Source of the DNA: Hypoxylon rubiginosum
Lineage: Eukaryota > Ascomycota > Sordariomycetes > Xylariales > Hypoxylaceae
Length of the DNA stretch: 64,000 nucleotides
Direction: 5' to 3'
Assembly (NCBI GenBank): GCA_902806565.1
Contig: CADCXA010000021.1
Coordinates: 1,364,001 to 1,428,000, forward strand
In this document: in pieces, positions 1 to 11,241 of the stretch
Layout: the number at the start of each line of letters is the position of its first letter
Position numbering within the stretch: the stretch's first letter is position 1
Program-made: the position numbers and the translations under genes
Notes under the pieces: generated by a model
What the model was told of the DNA's origin: nothing
Databases searched by the model: none
What the model saw: only the letters and a program-made list of their open reading frames with translations

Positions 1-3000
1 CTGGATGGGGACGGGGAAGGGGATGGAGATGGAGATGGCTGGACGGCCTGGTTGGCTCTTCTCTCTCTCTCTCTCTCTCTCTCCCCATGGCCACATCCGA
101 GAATGGGTTCCGGGCTACCTAGGCCTATCCGGCTATCTACCCCAAGATCGGGTCGGCCATTGTAATTGTACACACGGCCAAAGCAAGCAAGGTTTGGGAA
201 ATGAAACCAATATGAGCCTATGTCTGAATCGGCCGATTGCATCATGTCGTGCGTCCCCCCTCCGATACGGCGGTGCGGGTGGCGTCTGTCAATCATAGCG
301 GCTTACCCAGTAGCAGAGGTCAGATATTTTCGGGGCGGCGCCTTCAACCCGGGAGAACGAGGGCCGTTGGCAAGCCAAGCGGAAGACAGAGAGAGGAGCC
401 CTTTTATTTACCGAAGGTGTGCCAGCCATCTTGGAAGTTCGTTGGTTACTAGGGGGGGAAAGCCTAGAACTTCTCAGGGCTGATGGAATGGACGTGATAT
501 GTCGTTCGAAAAAAGTGATCGACAGATATGCAGATCCACCTTGGACGACGTCGCCATTCGACGAGGCTGCGGTCGTCAAGTGTTCTATATCAAACTTGGC
601 CATGGCAGCTATTGAACTACTGGAGCTAGCTTGAAACTCTTGGGCATTCATTTTTTCCAGGTTTCCAATGAATCCAATCCAGCAGTCCAGTCAAGATAAG
701 TCCGTGGATCGACCAGAGAACTCTCCTTGACTAGTCTAGGCAGGAGACTGGCGGTGAGCAAGCAGCCAGCATGCAATGGCTAACCCGTTGGTCCAGAATC
801 TCCCTGGCATATCTTTACAAAGTAGGACAATAAGAAAAAGGGCAAGTCAAGATGCCTCGACATGCAGGGAACTAGACATGTCCTGAAACGCCTGAAAAGA
901 TAAAAGGATCTCTCATGCATAGGGAAGGGCCATGAAGGGCCATGAAGCGAAACGAATGCAGCTCGCATACCATCGCATATTGAAAGTACCGTATATACGA
1001 GAGGGTTTTATGACCTACGCCGGATACCAAAGGCCCAAAAACTACATAGGTAAGAAAGGCTTCAGAGGCTGTGCTGTAGTATCACCGAACAGACCGCGAC
1101 GTTGTAGCGTTTTCGATACACACCGGATTTCCGTAATGGGATCGGATAAGCTGGGTGGAAGGAGTTGCTGTGATTCGAAGAGAGCATGCATAACTTGCGG
1201 CTTGAAAAAAAGCTTTGTAGATCATGGGAATCCGGCTTACCTATTTCTCGGCGAGGCGCAGGGAAGGATAGGGTCAGATCGCCTAAAGAGAGAGTGTATG
1301 TGTATGTGTGGTGTGGGAGCTGACGAAAGAAGAAGAAAATAAAAGGTCCAAAGGAGTCGTTTTCGTTATCTCCCAAGAATCCCTTGCGCAGGAACACGAA
1401 GCGATGGCTTATTAGTTCTTAGCTGAGTGTAGCGGCCTATTTTCAAGATCGAGAAAGGCCGGCTTACGCAAAGGAGAGCAGATAAACCTGGCAAGTCAAT
1501 TTAGCGCAGGTATCAGGTATGGTAAGTGGGAGCTTTTGAGATGGTGATTCGGCGAAACCGGCGGGTTAATATGTGCGAGGCTGTATCGACCCAAATTCTC
1601 GCTGCACCGTCGACAATTAAAACCCGGCAAGCAGGACTTTACCAGTCACAATTCCCGTACACTGGGTGTCCAATCATCCGGGCATCCTCCCCGGCTAGAA
1701 CACCAGGCAGATAGCAGCAGCAGCAGTAGCGGCGGCAGCAAAGAGCTCTGGATGGAACAGTCATACCTATAAGCGCCTACGGGAGCTTAGGTAGCTTTCG
1801 TAACTGTAACTGGTAGTCCAAAAGGCTCCCCAAGCATGTGAGTTGAACGAGCAGACGAGGTTGGTGTGGTTACAGCATAGGCATCAAACACCTGTTGGTC
1901 ACAGCAGCTGAAATCCCTGCCTCGGTTGCTGGACATGCAAGAGATATGGTTGCAGGAGCCGGAGTGCGTTGTACCACCTTGGATCGAAACGGGGGAACCA
2001 ACGGGTAGGCCTGATTCGACTATAGAGGAGCGGACGGCCGATTGAGGCGCAACACCGTCTTTTTGAGCCCCATATCGGTTAGCGGACAGGCGGATTAAGG
2101 GTCGCGAAGTTGGTGTGTATCTCCTTGCGACGAATTGCATTTTTATATGGATTAGTTCTAGTGGCTCTCCCCTCCGAGAGAAAGATGCGATAGGAACGGG
2201 GGTCCTTTTTTTCTTTTTTTATCTTCTTCTAAACAAGCTTGGAAAGGGTCGACTGGATCCCGGCCCGGTCGTAGGTACGCGCAAGTTCAACAGCGGACCT
2301 GAGCGACACGACTTTTCGGGCAGCATCCATAACACCTTGTTAGTCAATGATCACCTCGATCACCTCATCCTTGCTCCACACAACGTCGAGGTGGCGATTG
2401 GGGGCCGCTTTCTTTTTAGACGTCTCGTCCTCAGGGACATAGCCAAGACCCCCAGGGACCGCGTTCGAAACGGGTACTGGCTGGGATTGCGCGAGGCACC
2501 ATAGCATCGAGAGCGGGCTCGGGGCGCAAAGAGGGAATTTTGGGAGGGTTGTATGTACATAGTAGTATGTAAAATGAAAAAGATACCGAATTTTTTTTAC
2601 TTGCAGGGGGGGAAGACGGGTCAATGAGTCAAAGACGGGAGGCGGGAAGCCTTGAGGATGGAGGCCAAGGAGAGGCTCGTCGTGAAGATGTACAGTTAGA
2701 AACTCGATGGAGGAAAGTGTGGGGTCGTACAGGAAACGAGCTGACGCCTATTTCTATAGGTAAGGTACATTAATGACAACGTCTGCATGTATGTATGTAG
2801 CTGTCTGGGTGTAGCTGTGAGAGGTAGGAGGCATGAATGTACGTATATATGTACGTGTATGTACATAAGAATATAAGAATGTAAGGTAGCAAAAAAAACA
2901 TTTTCGATGGAACATTCATCGAGGCGGGGCTACAATTGCTTAACATAACCCTTGACCTTAATACATATATGCCTGTTTAACGTATAGGTAAGGTTGAATA

Positions 3001-3016
3001 TCTGTATATGAGCTAC

Positions 3017-3037
3017 GGGCTATGGGCTATGGGCTAT
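3017..3037. repeat. 7-bp tandem repeat (GGGCTAT) x3
   Basis: Three exact back-to-back copies of GGGCTAT, preceded by a related GAGCTAC. It lies in non-coding DNA. Seen directly in the sequence; function unknown. Confidence 0.9.
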
Positions 3038-4247
3038 GGCGAAGTCTTCAAGTCTTGACGTGTACATGCTAAAACCAAGCGCAACCCGCAATAGTACCTC
3101 GTAATGATAGAACTCCAAGACTACAAGACTCCAAGTACTTGGATGTATATTTAATACGTTATGTATATAGAAACTCGTAATCATATATATAAATATAGTT
3201 GTCATTAATAAAAATGGAGTTTGCCATTTCACTTTAGTCTTTTCTGAGATCTGATATGTGCTCGAATCCAGTTGAATCGGTACCCCTTAAGCAAGATACT
3301 GTCCCATTCGGGCCCCCCCTATCTCACGGACCTAGACCAGTAGACCAGTAAGTAGACCAGTTTTATTTCTGCAGTTTTGGTCGATTGTAGAAGTTCCTGC
3401 GGTAAACCTATTCAACGACCGAAAACAAATTGTTTAGGAAGGTGTCAAATTTCTCTTTTCGTAGACCGTTCGACCGACATTTGGAGCGTGGTCATAAAAT
3501 TGGCAGATTGGCAACCCCGTAAACAAGTTTCCCCTGATCATCCCATTCCTTTCGGATGGATGCGCCAGGATTCGCAGGGTTCGCAGGGTTCCAGTGCTTC
3601 TAGAAGGAATTCTGTTTCGGGGTTGAACTTACTACTGCCGTCTGTCATCTGTCATCCGTACTCTGTGACTCTGTGACGAGAAAGACTCTTACAGAACTCA
3701 CAGGAGCTCACCTAATGCCAACCGTGCCGCCTTGCGAAATCCTTGATTTTCTCCGTCAAGCTTACCTCTCTCTGCCTCGTCGGCCTCTACGTTGCCCTTA
3801 CACCGCATAAACATGCATGGCCGCTCACGGTTTTTTGCGGGCACTTTCTTGGAGTGGGATATCACTTATTGGATCCTTACCGACTCTCCGACTCCTGCTA
3901 ACTCCTAGAGGCAGAGAGAGGTAACTCCCAGGTGCTCCGCACTCCGAGGACTTCCGATTATGTAAACGCGGGTACTAATAAGAACACGGCGTTGGCCGGA
4001 ACCAGACAAGCCCACGGGTAAGAGAGTGTGAGAGAGAGAAGAGAAACCAATGCTTGATAACACGCCCGTCACCGCAACAGGTTCTAGCTCTTTGGTTTTG
4101 TCTTCGTTTGGTATGGTGGCATCAGGGAAGCAGTGGGGTTTCTGTGGTGAGTGGTGAGAAAGCGAGAGAGCAACAGAGCACCGAGTAACTTGACAAAATA
4201 ACCCCTGCACGATACCTGCACTACCCACCTGCTACCTTACCACCTTG

Positions 4248-4284
4248 CCTGCTACCTGCTACCTGCTACCTGCTACCTGCTACC
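4248..4284. repeat. 7-bp tandem repeat (CCTGCTA) x5
   Basis: Five exact copies of CCTGCTA followed by CC, preceded by degenerate CTACC-type copies from about 4219. Non-coding minisatellite-like DNA; copy number is likely to vary between strains (inference). Confidence 0.95.
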
Positions 4285-4357
4285 AGATGCATAGTGCATG
4301 GTGCATACACTTAACCTACCTGGTAGTTTATACATACATCCTACCTGCCTACAAGAG

Positions 4358-4498
4358 AGGGGCAGAAGAGTAGTAGAGGGGCTGGAGGGGCAGAGGGGCA
4401 GGGGGCATAGCAGAGGGGCAAAGAAGAAGGGGGCCGAGGGGTAGAGGGGGGATTAAAAAATAAATAAAAAAAAGAAGGGGGTTAAGGAAAAAGAAGGG
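4358..4498 (+). other. Polypurine tract, about 140 nt
   Basis: One strand is almost entirely A and G, built of GAGGGGCAGAGGGG-like units and then A-rich and AAGAAGGG blocks, with few pyrimidine interruptions. Such strand-asymmetric tracts can form unusual DNA structures or mark leaders of fungal transcripts; neither is shown here. Confidence 0.7.
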
Positions 4499-5152
4499 TT
4501 CATCATTCGTCCTAGATATTACCTTATTACCTTATATGTATGTACCTGATTGCATGTAATTAAATCTCCTTAAAGCAGAAATTTTCTTCTTCTTTTCATT
4601 TACCTCACCGATATATCGCGTTGCAGATGGCAACTTTTGGAAACTGGAACTGTGCATCTGCAGTTCCTCTCTACCGTCCTGACCGTCCTACCCTGCTACC
4701 GTCCTACCGTCCTACCATTTCTGCCGTCCCTGTCCCAGTCCCAGTCCCCATTCCCAGTCCCATCGTACCCATCCCGTAACCCCATCGTCTACCGTCGGAC
4801 GAACCCAATTAGTCCTTACTTTACCTATCCTGGTAAGTGGGCGATTATTTAAGCTTGCTTAAGACCTGCCTTAGGGCCCCAGCTAGCTGGTCGCTGGGTT
4901 TCCGCACGTAGAGTACTCTGCAGGTACATGGCTGATTGCGCTGGATTGCACTGGATTGCTCCGGCTTACCAGCATGACCGAGTAATTGTAGGTATCAAAG
5001 GTACGAAAAGATACCGAGATACGTGATCCTCTCTCTCTATCAGTCAAATCAGCCCCGCCTTCGAATAGAGAGAAGAAGAAAAAATATTCCAAACTCCCAT
5101 CCCACTCTCTAAGCAACCTCGTTGTCTTAGTTTCCCATCCCATCTTCCCTTA

Positions 5153-5179
5153 GGTATCAGGTATCAGGTATCAGGTATC
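5153..5179. repeat. 7-bp tandem repeat (GGTATCA) x3.9
   Basis: Three exact copies of GGTATCA and one GGTATC, in non-coding DNA 0.5 kb upstream of the APT1 start. Confidence 0.95.
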
Positions 5180-5608
5180 GTATCTAGCCTGCCAGCCTAT
5201 CCAGAAACTATCACTGTCACTGTCACACCTCTCTCTCGCTATCATTTCCCATTTCCCATTCTCCTCGTTACTTCGTCCCTGTATTGCACGGTACACGTAC
5301 ACGTACATCCTACATCGTACATCCTACAGGACAGAAACAACAAGGAACACAAGGGCCTTGCTACTAGGGCTGCAGTTATTATTATTCTACTTCCCGGGTT
5401 GGCGGCAAGCAGGCTCCCTACACCTCCTCTCACATCCGCCCCCCTGCGCGTTGCTCCGCGGTCACTTCTAAGGCGGCCTTCTGTCTTTTTTTTTTTTTGC
5501 TTGTCTGACTTGGCCTTGTCTGCCTATCCCATTCGTCTTTCTACTCCCCTCCTGGCACTTCCACCGTGCCACACCCCCAAAAATTTTTCGCATTATCTCT
5601 CCCAGGAT

Positions 5609-5687
5609 CCAAATATCGTCTAGCCTTTCCCTCTCTCTTCTCTCCTCTCCTCTCCTTCCTTCTTCCTTTCTTTTCTTCTTCCTCAGC
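5609..5687 (+). promoter_or_regulatory. Pyrimidine-rich leader of APT1
   Basis: The bases just before the APT1 start codon are almost all C and T, in TCTCC and TTCTT units, ending CCTCAGC before ATG. CT-rich tracts close to the start are typical of well-expressed fungal housekeeping genes. The transcription start cannot be placed from sequence. Confidence 0.5.
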
Positions 5688-6941
5688 ATGAGCGATCCTA
5701 CTACCTCAGACATCCCCGTTGGATCCGTCGCCACCAACCCAAGTCAGCTCGCTACTACACCCGATGCCTCGCGACGAGAGCCCGCCGCCTCCTCCTCCGG
5801 TACCACCGAACTCGCCGGTCAATCGGTAACGGCCCTGCTCGATCACGAGAAGAAGAAGCTGGAGATCGCTAAGCAACTTGTTATCGGCTCGCTAAGATTC
5901 GTCCCTGACTTCCCCATCCCCGGCATAAACTTTATCGATATCCTCCCTATCTTCCAAAACCCAGTCGCCTTTGAATCTCTCCTCGAAGTACTCGTCCTCC
6001 TGATACGAGAACGGTTCGGCAGCCAGCTACCAGATGTCATTGTGGGTCTGGAAGCCCGCGGTTTCCTCTTTGGGCCTACACTTGCATTGAGGCTCGACCG
6101 CGCATTCGTCCCCGTCCGAAAAAAGGGCAAGATGCCCGGCGCGTGCAAGACTGTGCAGTACAAGAAAGAATACGGCGTGGACGAGTTCCAGGTACAAGAA
6201 GGTGCCATCCAGCCTGGACAGACATGCTTGATAGTGGACGATATCATTGCTACTGGTGAGTTTCCGATCCCCTTTTGCGTCTCCTAGCCACTTTGTGTGT
6301 TTTTCTCCATTGGTATCTTTCGGGGGCTCGGTACCAAGTCATGAGGTGACCTGGATTGCGTCTTGTCTCCCTTGCCACGATCTACCCGTCACTCGATATG
6401 CAGGTCCTCTGGTTTGCCAGTGAACCTGGAGACAATTCTACATGCCTTTTAAAGTACCGTCTAGACCTGAGTTTGGGTATGACCCGAAGGTAACGGTAGC
6501 GCTTAAGATCGCCACCATCTTCGACGTCTGCTCATAACTAGGCCTGGCGGAAGTCGTACGACCAACTTACGAGAAGTCGGTTGAAGTCGCGTCGAGATCA
6601 AAGACCGAAAAACCAAGCTCTCCCAATACACGCGAACAAGATAAAAGTTCAAAACAGAGGAGACGAGGCGCCCTCTCAACATTTAGCACGTTTCATTTTA
6701 CCATGCGTCTTACAAGCGAATCTATCCTCCGCGTTTTGCTCTGATGCCGTTTTCCCCCTTGTCCCCCGACTGACTTGAAGTCTCAGGAGGAACTGCTGCC
6801 GCTGCTGGCCAACTTGTGGAAATCAGCAATGCCAAGCTGATGGGTTACCTCTTCATGATTGAGATTACGAATCTCAAGGGCAAAGCGCTGCTGGGCGACA
6901 AGCCCATGATCACCCTCATCGAGCACGATGAAGAGGATTAA
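5688..6941 (+). CDS. APT1: Adenine phosphoribosyltransferase
   Basis: Purine salvage enzyme: adenine plus PRPP gives AMP plus pyrophosphate; cytosolic. Two exons, 5688-6255 and 6787-6941, join in frame to 240 residues. The splice falls inside the PRPP-binding loop: exon 1 ends with [10 protein letters not shown] and exon 2 continues GTAAAAGQL, together the family's hallmark loop. The core (about residues 62-240) includes [14 protein letters not shown], the stretch [17 protein letters not shown] and a conserved C-terminal tail ending IEHDEED. The first 60 residues are a Ser/Thr/Ala-rich extension beyond the usual length of about 180. The intron is 531 nt, long for this kind of fungus. If it were retained, translation would stop at 6287, losing the end of the PRPP loop and the tail. 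The start is the first ATG after the CT-rich leader. Family assignment is very secure. Confidence 0.95.
6256..6786 (+). other. 531-nt intron of APT1
   Basis: The donor GTGAGT follows ...GCTACTG and the acceptor TCTCAG precedes GAGGAACT; joining restores the PRPP-loop codon for Gly. Sordariomycete introns are mostly 50-100 nt, so this one is unusually large. No second exon or clear snoRNA box pair is visible within it. Confidence 0.85.
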
Positions 6942-9765
6942 AATCACACAACCCGCTTATTCCAGACCCCTTTTTCCGCATTGAAAGGTCTTGCTTCTCA
7001 AATACACACACAAAAAGAGGACAACATAATTCATAACTTTCCCTACTATTCTAAACCTAATGATAGATGTCTCTCTCGAACTACTGGTAATTGGGCGGAT
7101 TTTAGAAGTGTTGTTCGGGATGCTACATTGCTTCAGCACGACCGTAGTAACGGGTGGTGGGGGACGTCCCTGCGAAGCTGGTTGGAGGTTGCATGGTTAC
7201 GGCGTTTTAATGGAACACGAACAACAGTAGTGACAGTTGATGTCTTCTTCTTTTTTACTCTTACATGATTTGCTCATAGAGAGTCATAATTCCGTAATTC
7301 ATTACATTCTGACTAGCCTTCTCCTTTTTGCCTCCAACTGCCGTGAGTACCGACCAGTCTTATTAGCTGCCTATCATTTCACATAACAGGTTTGTACGAA
7401 AGGCAATGGTCACGCAGGTCAGCCCAAAGTTACTGATCATAAAATAAAAAATGCACATTTGTCAGAAGTCATGAGCCCTGTGCGTCACGTTAAGAAAAAG
7501 GTATCACTACTCAAATCGCGCATATCAGGTTTGGTTGTGCGATGAGGCAGCAGATCGGGCTGCGAAACAGAAACCCCATCATCATGCGGGAACATGATGT
7601 GGTAACATTAACCGTTCGCGCGAACAGCAGTGCTATTATTAGACCTCACCCCAGGAATTTCGAAGTGAGAGAGATATGGTTCACCAAGCGGCTGAGTACA
7701 TGATATTAAGACAATATTGTCACGCGAGTTCCGGCTCCTCATATATCGACTTGCCTTTTTTAATATTAGCTGCCGCCTTGTCACATAGCATCCATCCCCT
7801 GCGACTGAGACCTTGTAGGTAACTCTACAGCTCTTGTTTTCGTGGGTAGGATTTATGTCTTAAGTATCCCATGTCACAACACCTGGAGTGCATGTATTCT
7901 GGGTACTGTACCTCAGCTCAGGTAGGCGGTAGTAGTTGCATGGAGGTTGCTAGCTGTCCTTTGGATAGGAAATTGAGGAATATGACGCTATTCACGAGAG
8001 CAATCAGATATGGGATGGCTTAATATGGGATGAGCCATTTGCACTCTTATGTTACGTAGAAGCAGCTAATCGAGATCTGCAAGATGATCGAGGTTCTTAT
8101 ACGTCGAATATCTAGAAATCTCTCAAATACACACGGGTATTGGGATAAAGACGCCGGCGCCATTTTCATTCTGGGTGCAGTCATTACTCGCGACATAGAG
8201 AGAACAAGTCTCAGGAGAATTCATGATATCGGCTGCGGCGTTCTGCGTCAAATTTTCTCTCCCCCTCCCTTCCAACGATGGAGACACGGACAATCCAGAG
8301 AATTGACCAAAAGCATCGTTATTAAGACATCTAATAAAGAGTCATACTTGAGACTTAGGGCTATCCTAATACGATAGGTCTTGATATGTGTCCTAGCCGC
8401 CGAGAAATAATAGCCATGATCACGCTACGTTGGTCACAGCTAGCCTCCTATGGTATAGAGCGAGAGACCTCACGGCCGTAGAATGTCTCAATAAGAAAGT
8501 GAATTTGGCGGCCGCGAGTTTGATATAAATAGGATATCTAAAGATCATGAGACGTCAAGTCGCGAGTAGAAAGGGCTAAGAGATTATGGAAAAAGTGACT
8601 GTCAGAGCAAGACGGGAAAGACTCTCGGGCTATCTTAACAAATTTCATTCCATCCCCAACGGACCAGACTTTGGCTCCTATCTCAAGAGTCGGTGTTTAT
8701 ATGGCTAGATCCGTGAAAACGCGGAGATCAATGAAATCTAGAAGTGTGTTGAGTGCGTAGGCATTTCCTCGCTGATGTGTTGGTGACAAGTTACGATTTT
8801 ATGCCATTCAAGATATTCGTTCTTTCAGCTTCATACCTGCGTAGACTCATCATGTTTTGGCCCCCTGATCCACTGTTGGATTGCAGAATGTCCTGGTACT
8901 GGCCTCGATATGTTGGGGGCCAGGTATTTTGCCTATCGGAAAGGGATCCGTCGACACAAAACAAGATAATCTCAAGTCTCAATTCAGGCCTGAGAGAGCG
9001 ATCCACAGTTTCATTTTCGACCATGTTGACGACCATTCAGATCTAGAGCGTGGTGCAGCTAAACTCAGGGTTGAGTGGCGGGTATCTCACAGCTGATTCG
9101 AGACGATGCGTCAAAGTTAACGTAAAATGTGAACGGATTGGAAGAGGTTATCACAAACTCGCCCTTCGCTTATGCAGGTGCTATCTATTTACCCCGGATT
9201 AGCGCAGCGTTTTGTTCGGCTAAGCACTCTGCATGGGGCCACTAGAATGGACGGCGATCCTTCAGCTATGGATTCACTACTCAGCTCTATAGATGTCGAA
9301 TTCTCTAAGGTTATCAGGATTCACAGAGCCAGATCAAATAGAAGGGCCCCATTCTCTCTCTCGCGGGCGTAAGAATTAGCAGAGAACTGTTCATAGATAT
9401 CTCGTCTATTGAGTCATGCCCTCGGTGAATGATCCCGGCGAACCAGTTTTGGGGCTCAGCTACAACGACGGGCCGAAATTGCCAGGAGCTAAAGTTCTAG
9501 ACTATGGTGGATCTCAAACCACGTTGTCTGAGCTAGCCTAAGGAACATATGTTGCCTGCGCCGCTCACATACCGTATCTACATAACAGGGTTGTGACGGA
9601 CCTTTCTTTCAAAGATGGATTTCCCAGAATTCTCTTTCTCGCCATCGTTCAACCTCACATGCGTCCGCCGCGCCATAACGACCGCCCTTGACAACCTAAG
9701 CTAACGCCTCGAAACGCGCCTAGTTTGACTACCTAGGGTAGAGGATTTCATCACAGCCCGCAGCC
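6942..9765. other. Intergenic stretch, no gene seen
   Basis: About 2.8 kb between APT1 and the Cys-rich protein gene. Open frames are under 100 codons, with no recognisable motif or consistent splice structure. Base composition is ordinary and there is no RIP-like skew. The first few hundred bases are likely the APT1 3' UTR. Confidence 0.5.
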
Positions 9766-10560
9766 ATGTCTTCAATTACGACCGCGATCCCCACTAGCCC
9801 GGTAGAGAAGTGGTGCCTCGCCGCCCTCTCTTCCTACGGAGGCTACCGACACGAGTGCGCGAACGAGACGCTGGGGTACAAGAAGGCCGACTTCCAGACG
9901 TTCTGCTGCAACGGCGACATCCTCAACACGGCGAAGGACATATGGCGCCCCTCGTCGGACGGCGGCGACCGCTCGGTGAACCTGTCCGACATGGTCTGCT
10001 GCGGGCTGGACGGCGCGCAGGCGGGCGGCATACAGCCGCTGCCGACGGCCCACACGGCGTGCTCGGAGGGCTCGCCGACGCCGCTGGCGAGCCTGGCCGG
10101 GACGAACACGGACAACGCGGCCCCCTTCCTCGTCACGTACACGAGCGCGAGCTACGGCGGCGGCACGACGGTGGGCGACTACGTCCCCACCGAGACGCCG
10201 ACCTGCTTCTGGGCGTACACCGTCGGCGCCGCGATGGAGGAGGTCACGCTCCCGGCGCCCGAAATCGCGACGCTGCCGCCGGCGACGACAGACGAGTTCG
10301 GGTTTCCTATCGAGACGACGTCGGAATCGCTGGTTACTTCGACTTCGACGGCCGAGTCGGGCGGGATCACGAGTTCGAGTACGGCTACCGGGGCCGGGGC
10401 CTCGTCACAGACTGCGTCGCAAGGGAGTAGCGAAACGTCGAGCGCGGCAGCAGCGTCAACGTCGACGCCTTCGGGTGCTGCCTTGGCCCGTGCTGGTGGG
10501 AGTAAGGGGCATATATGTTTATGTTTAGGCCTTGTAGCCATGGGCCTCCTTTGGAGTTGA
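9766..10560 (+). CDS. Cys-rich, Ser/Thr-rich putative cell-surface protein
   Basis: 264 residues in a single exon with strong GC bias. The N-terminal half (about 15-150) has eight Cys, including two CC pairs (FCC and VCC), suggesting a disulphide-bonded extracellular fold. Residues about 185-235 are a Ser/Thr/Ala-rich, stalk-like stretch. The last ~20 residues end in a hydrophobic tail (CLCLGLVAMGLLWS) preceded by small residues, as in GPI-anchor signals. There is no obvious N-terminal signal peptide after the chosen ATG, which is odd for a GPI protein. A missed upstream exon is possible but I could not find one. No named family is recognised; role at the cell wall or membrane is inference. 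Confidence 0.7.
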   Translation: MSSITTAIPTSPVEKWCLAALSSYGGYRHECANETLGYKKADFQTFCCNGDILNTAKDIWRPSSDGGDRSVNLSDMVCCGLDGAQAGGIQPLPTAHTACSEGSPTPLASLAGTNTDNAAPFLVTYTSASYGGGTTVGDYVPTETPTCFWAYTVGAAMEEVTLPAPEIATLPPATTDEFGFPIETTSESLVTSTSTAESGGITSSSTATGAGASSQTASQGSSETSSAAAASTSTPSGAALARAGGSKGHICLCLGLVAMGLLWS

Positions 10561-11241
10561 TTCCGTAACGATTGCGAGACGATGAGACCACGAGAACCGT
10601 AATGGACAACGCATAATCACACCTACGCAGTCAAATTAACGTAATGATAATCTAATACGCATAATTAGTATTTGGGTCGCTTTCAATGAACAAGTACGTG
10701 GCTATTTTATGAGGATGCTGTTAATACAGTATATGGTTTTTCTTCGCAGGATAGGGGCGGTCTCTATATAAAGGCATCTACTTAGGAGGTAGGTATGAGG
10801 TAAATTCTTGTACACGTATACGTGAATCGAATGGAATTCAATCTGCTACTAATTCGCTCGTATGCATAGCCTCACTCCTATTCCACCCAACTTGAGCGTT
10901 TGGTTTCGAGGTACTTGACACACCAATTAGCAAAAGGTATAGCTCCATCTTAAGTCGTCTCGCAGTATGCCTTCCTTGAGTCATAAAGTTAAAGGTCTAT
11001 ATTGTGTCGAAATACCTACTTGTTTTAGCATTTAACATCATGCAATCACTTTGAACATTGTAGTGAGTATACGCGCATGAATTTGTCCAATCTAGAGTGC
11101 CTGACAAGCTTTGATATGCACCGTCCCCTTTCTATACCACGACTGTAAAGGTTCCTTCAGCCATTCAACACCGTACTTGAAGTAGCCCACTTTTCCATTG
11201 CTTCTCGATGGCCATGATTATCGTGTCAGATCGTCTATCGT
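10561..11241. other. Intergenic stretch, no gene seen
   Basis: About 0.7 kb between two convergent genes, presumably their 3' UTRs. It is moderately AT-rich, with no coding signal. Confidence 0.5.

Larger units (their letters stand above)
1..5608. other. Non-coding stretch upstream of APT1
   Basis: No convincing gene is seen in either strand. Open frames are short, lack recognisable motifs and overlap each other. The stretch holds low-complexity DNA: a TC run at about 59-83, a GCAGCAG run at about 1713-1740, a TG/TA-rich patch near 2780-2870, a purine-rich strand at about 4358-4498, and three tandem repeats of 7-bp units listed separately. It may include the upstream regulatory region and leader of APT1. 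An unannotated divergent or UTR-only transcript cannot be excluded from sequence alone. Confidence 0.5.

Noticed and set aside
2340..2624. Minus-strand 94-codon frame ending VVWSKDEVIEVIID
   Set aside because: The end looks somewhat protein-like, but there is no recognisable motif, no supporting exon upstream and the first part is low quality. Not enough for a gene call.
9810..10430. Second long plus-strand frame and minus-strand frames over the Cys-rich protein gene
   Set aside because: Arg/Gly/Asp-rich, out-of-frame shadows caused by the high third-position GC of the real frame.
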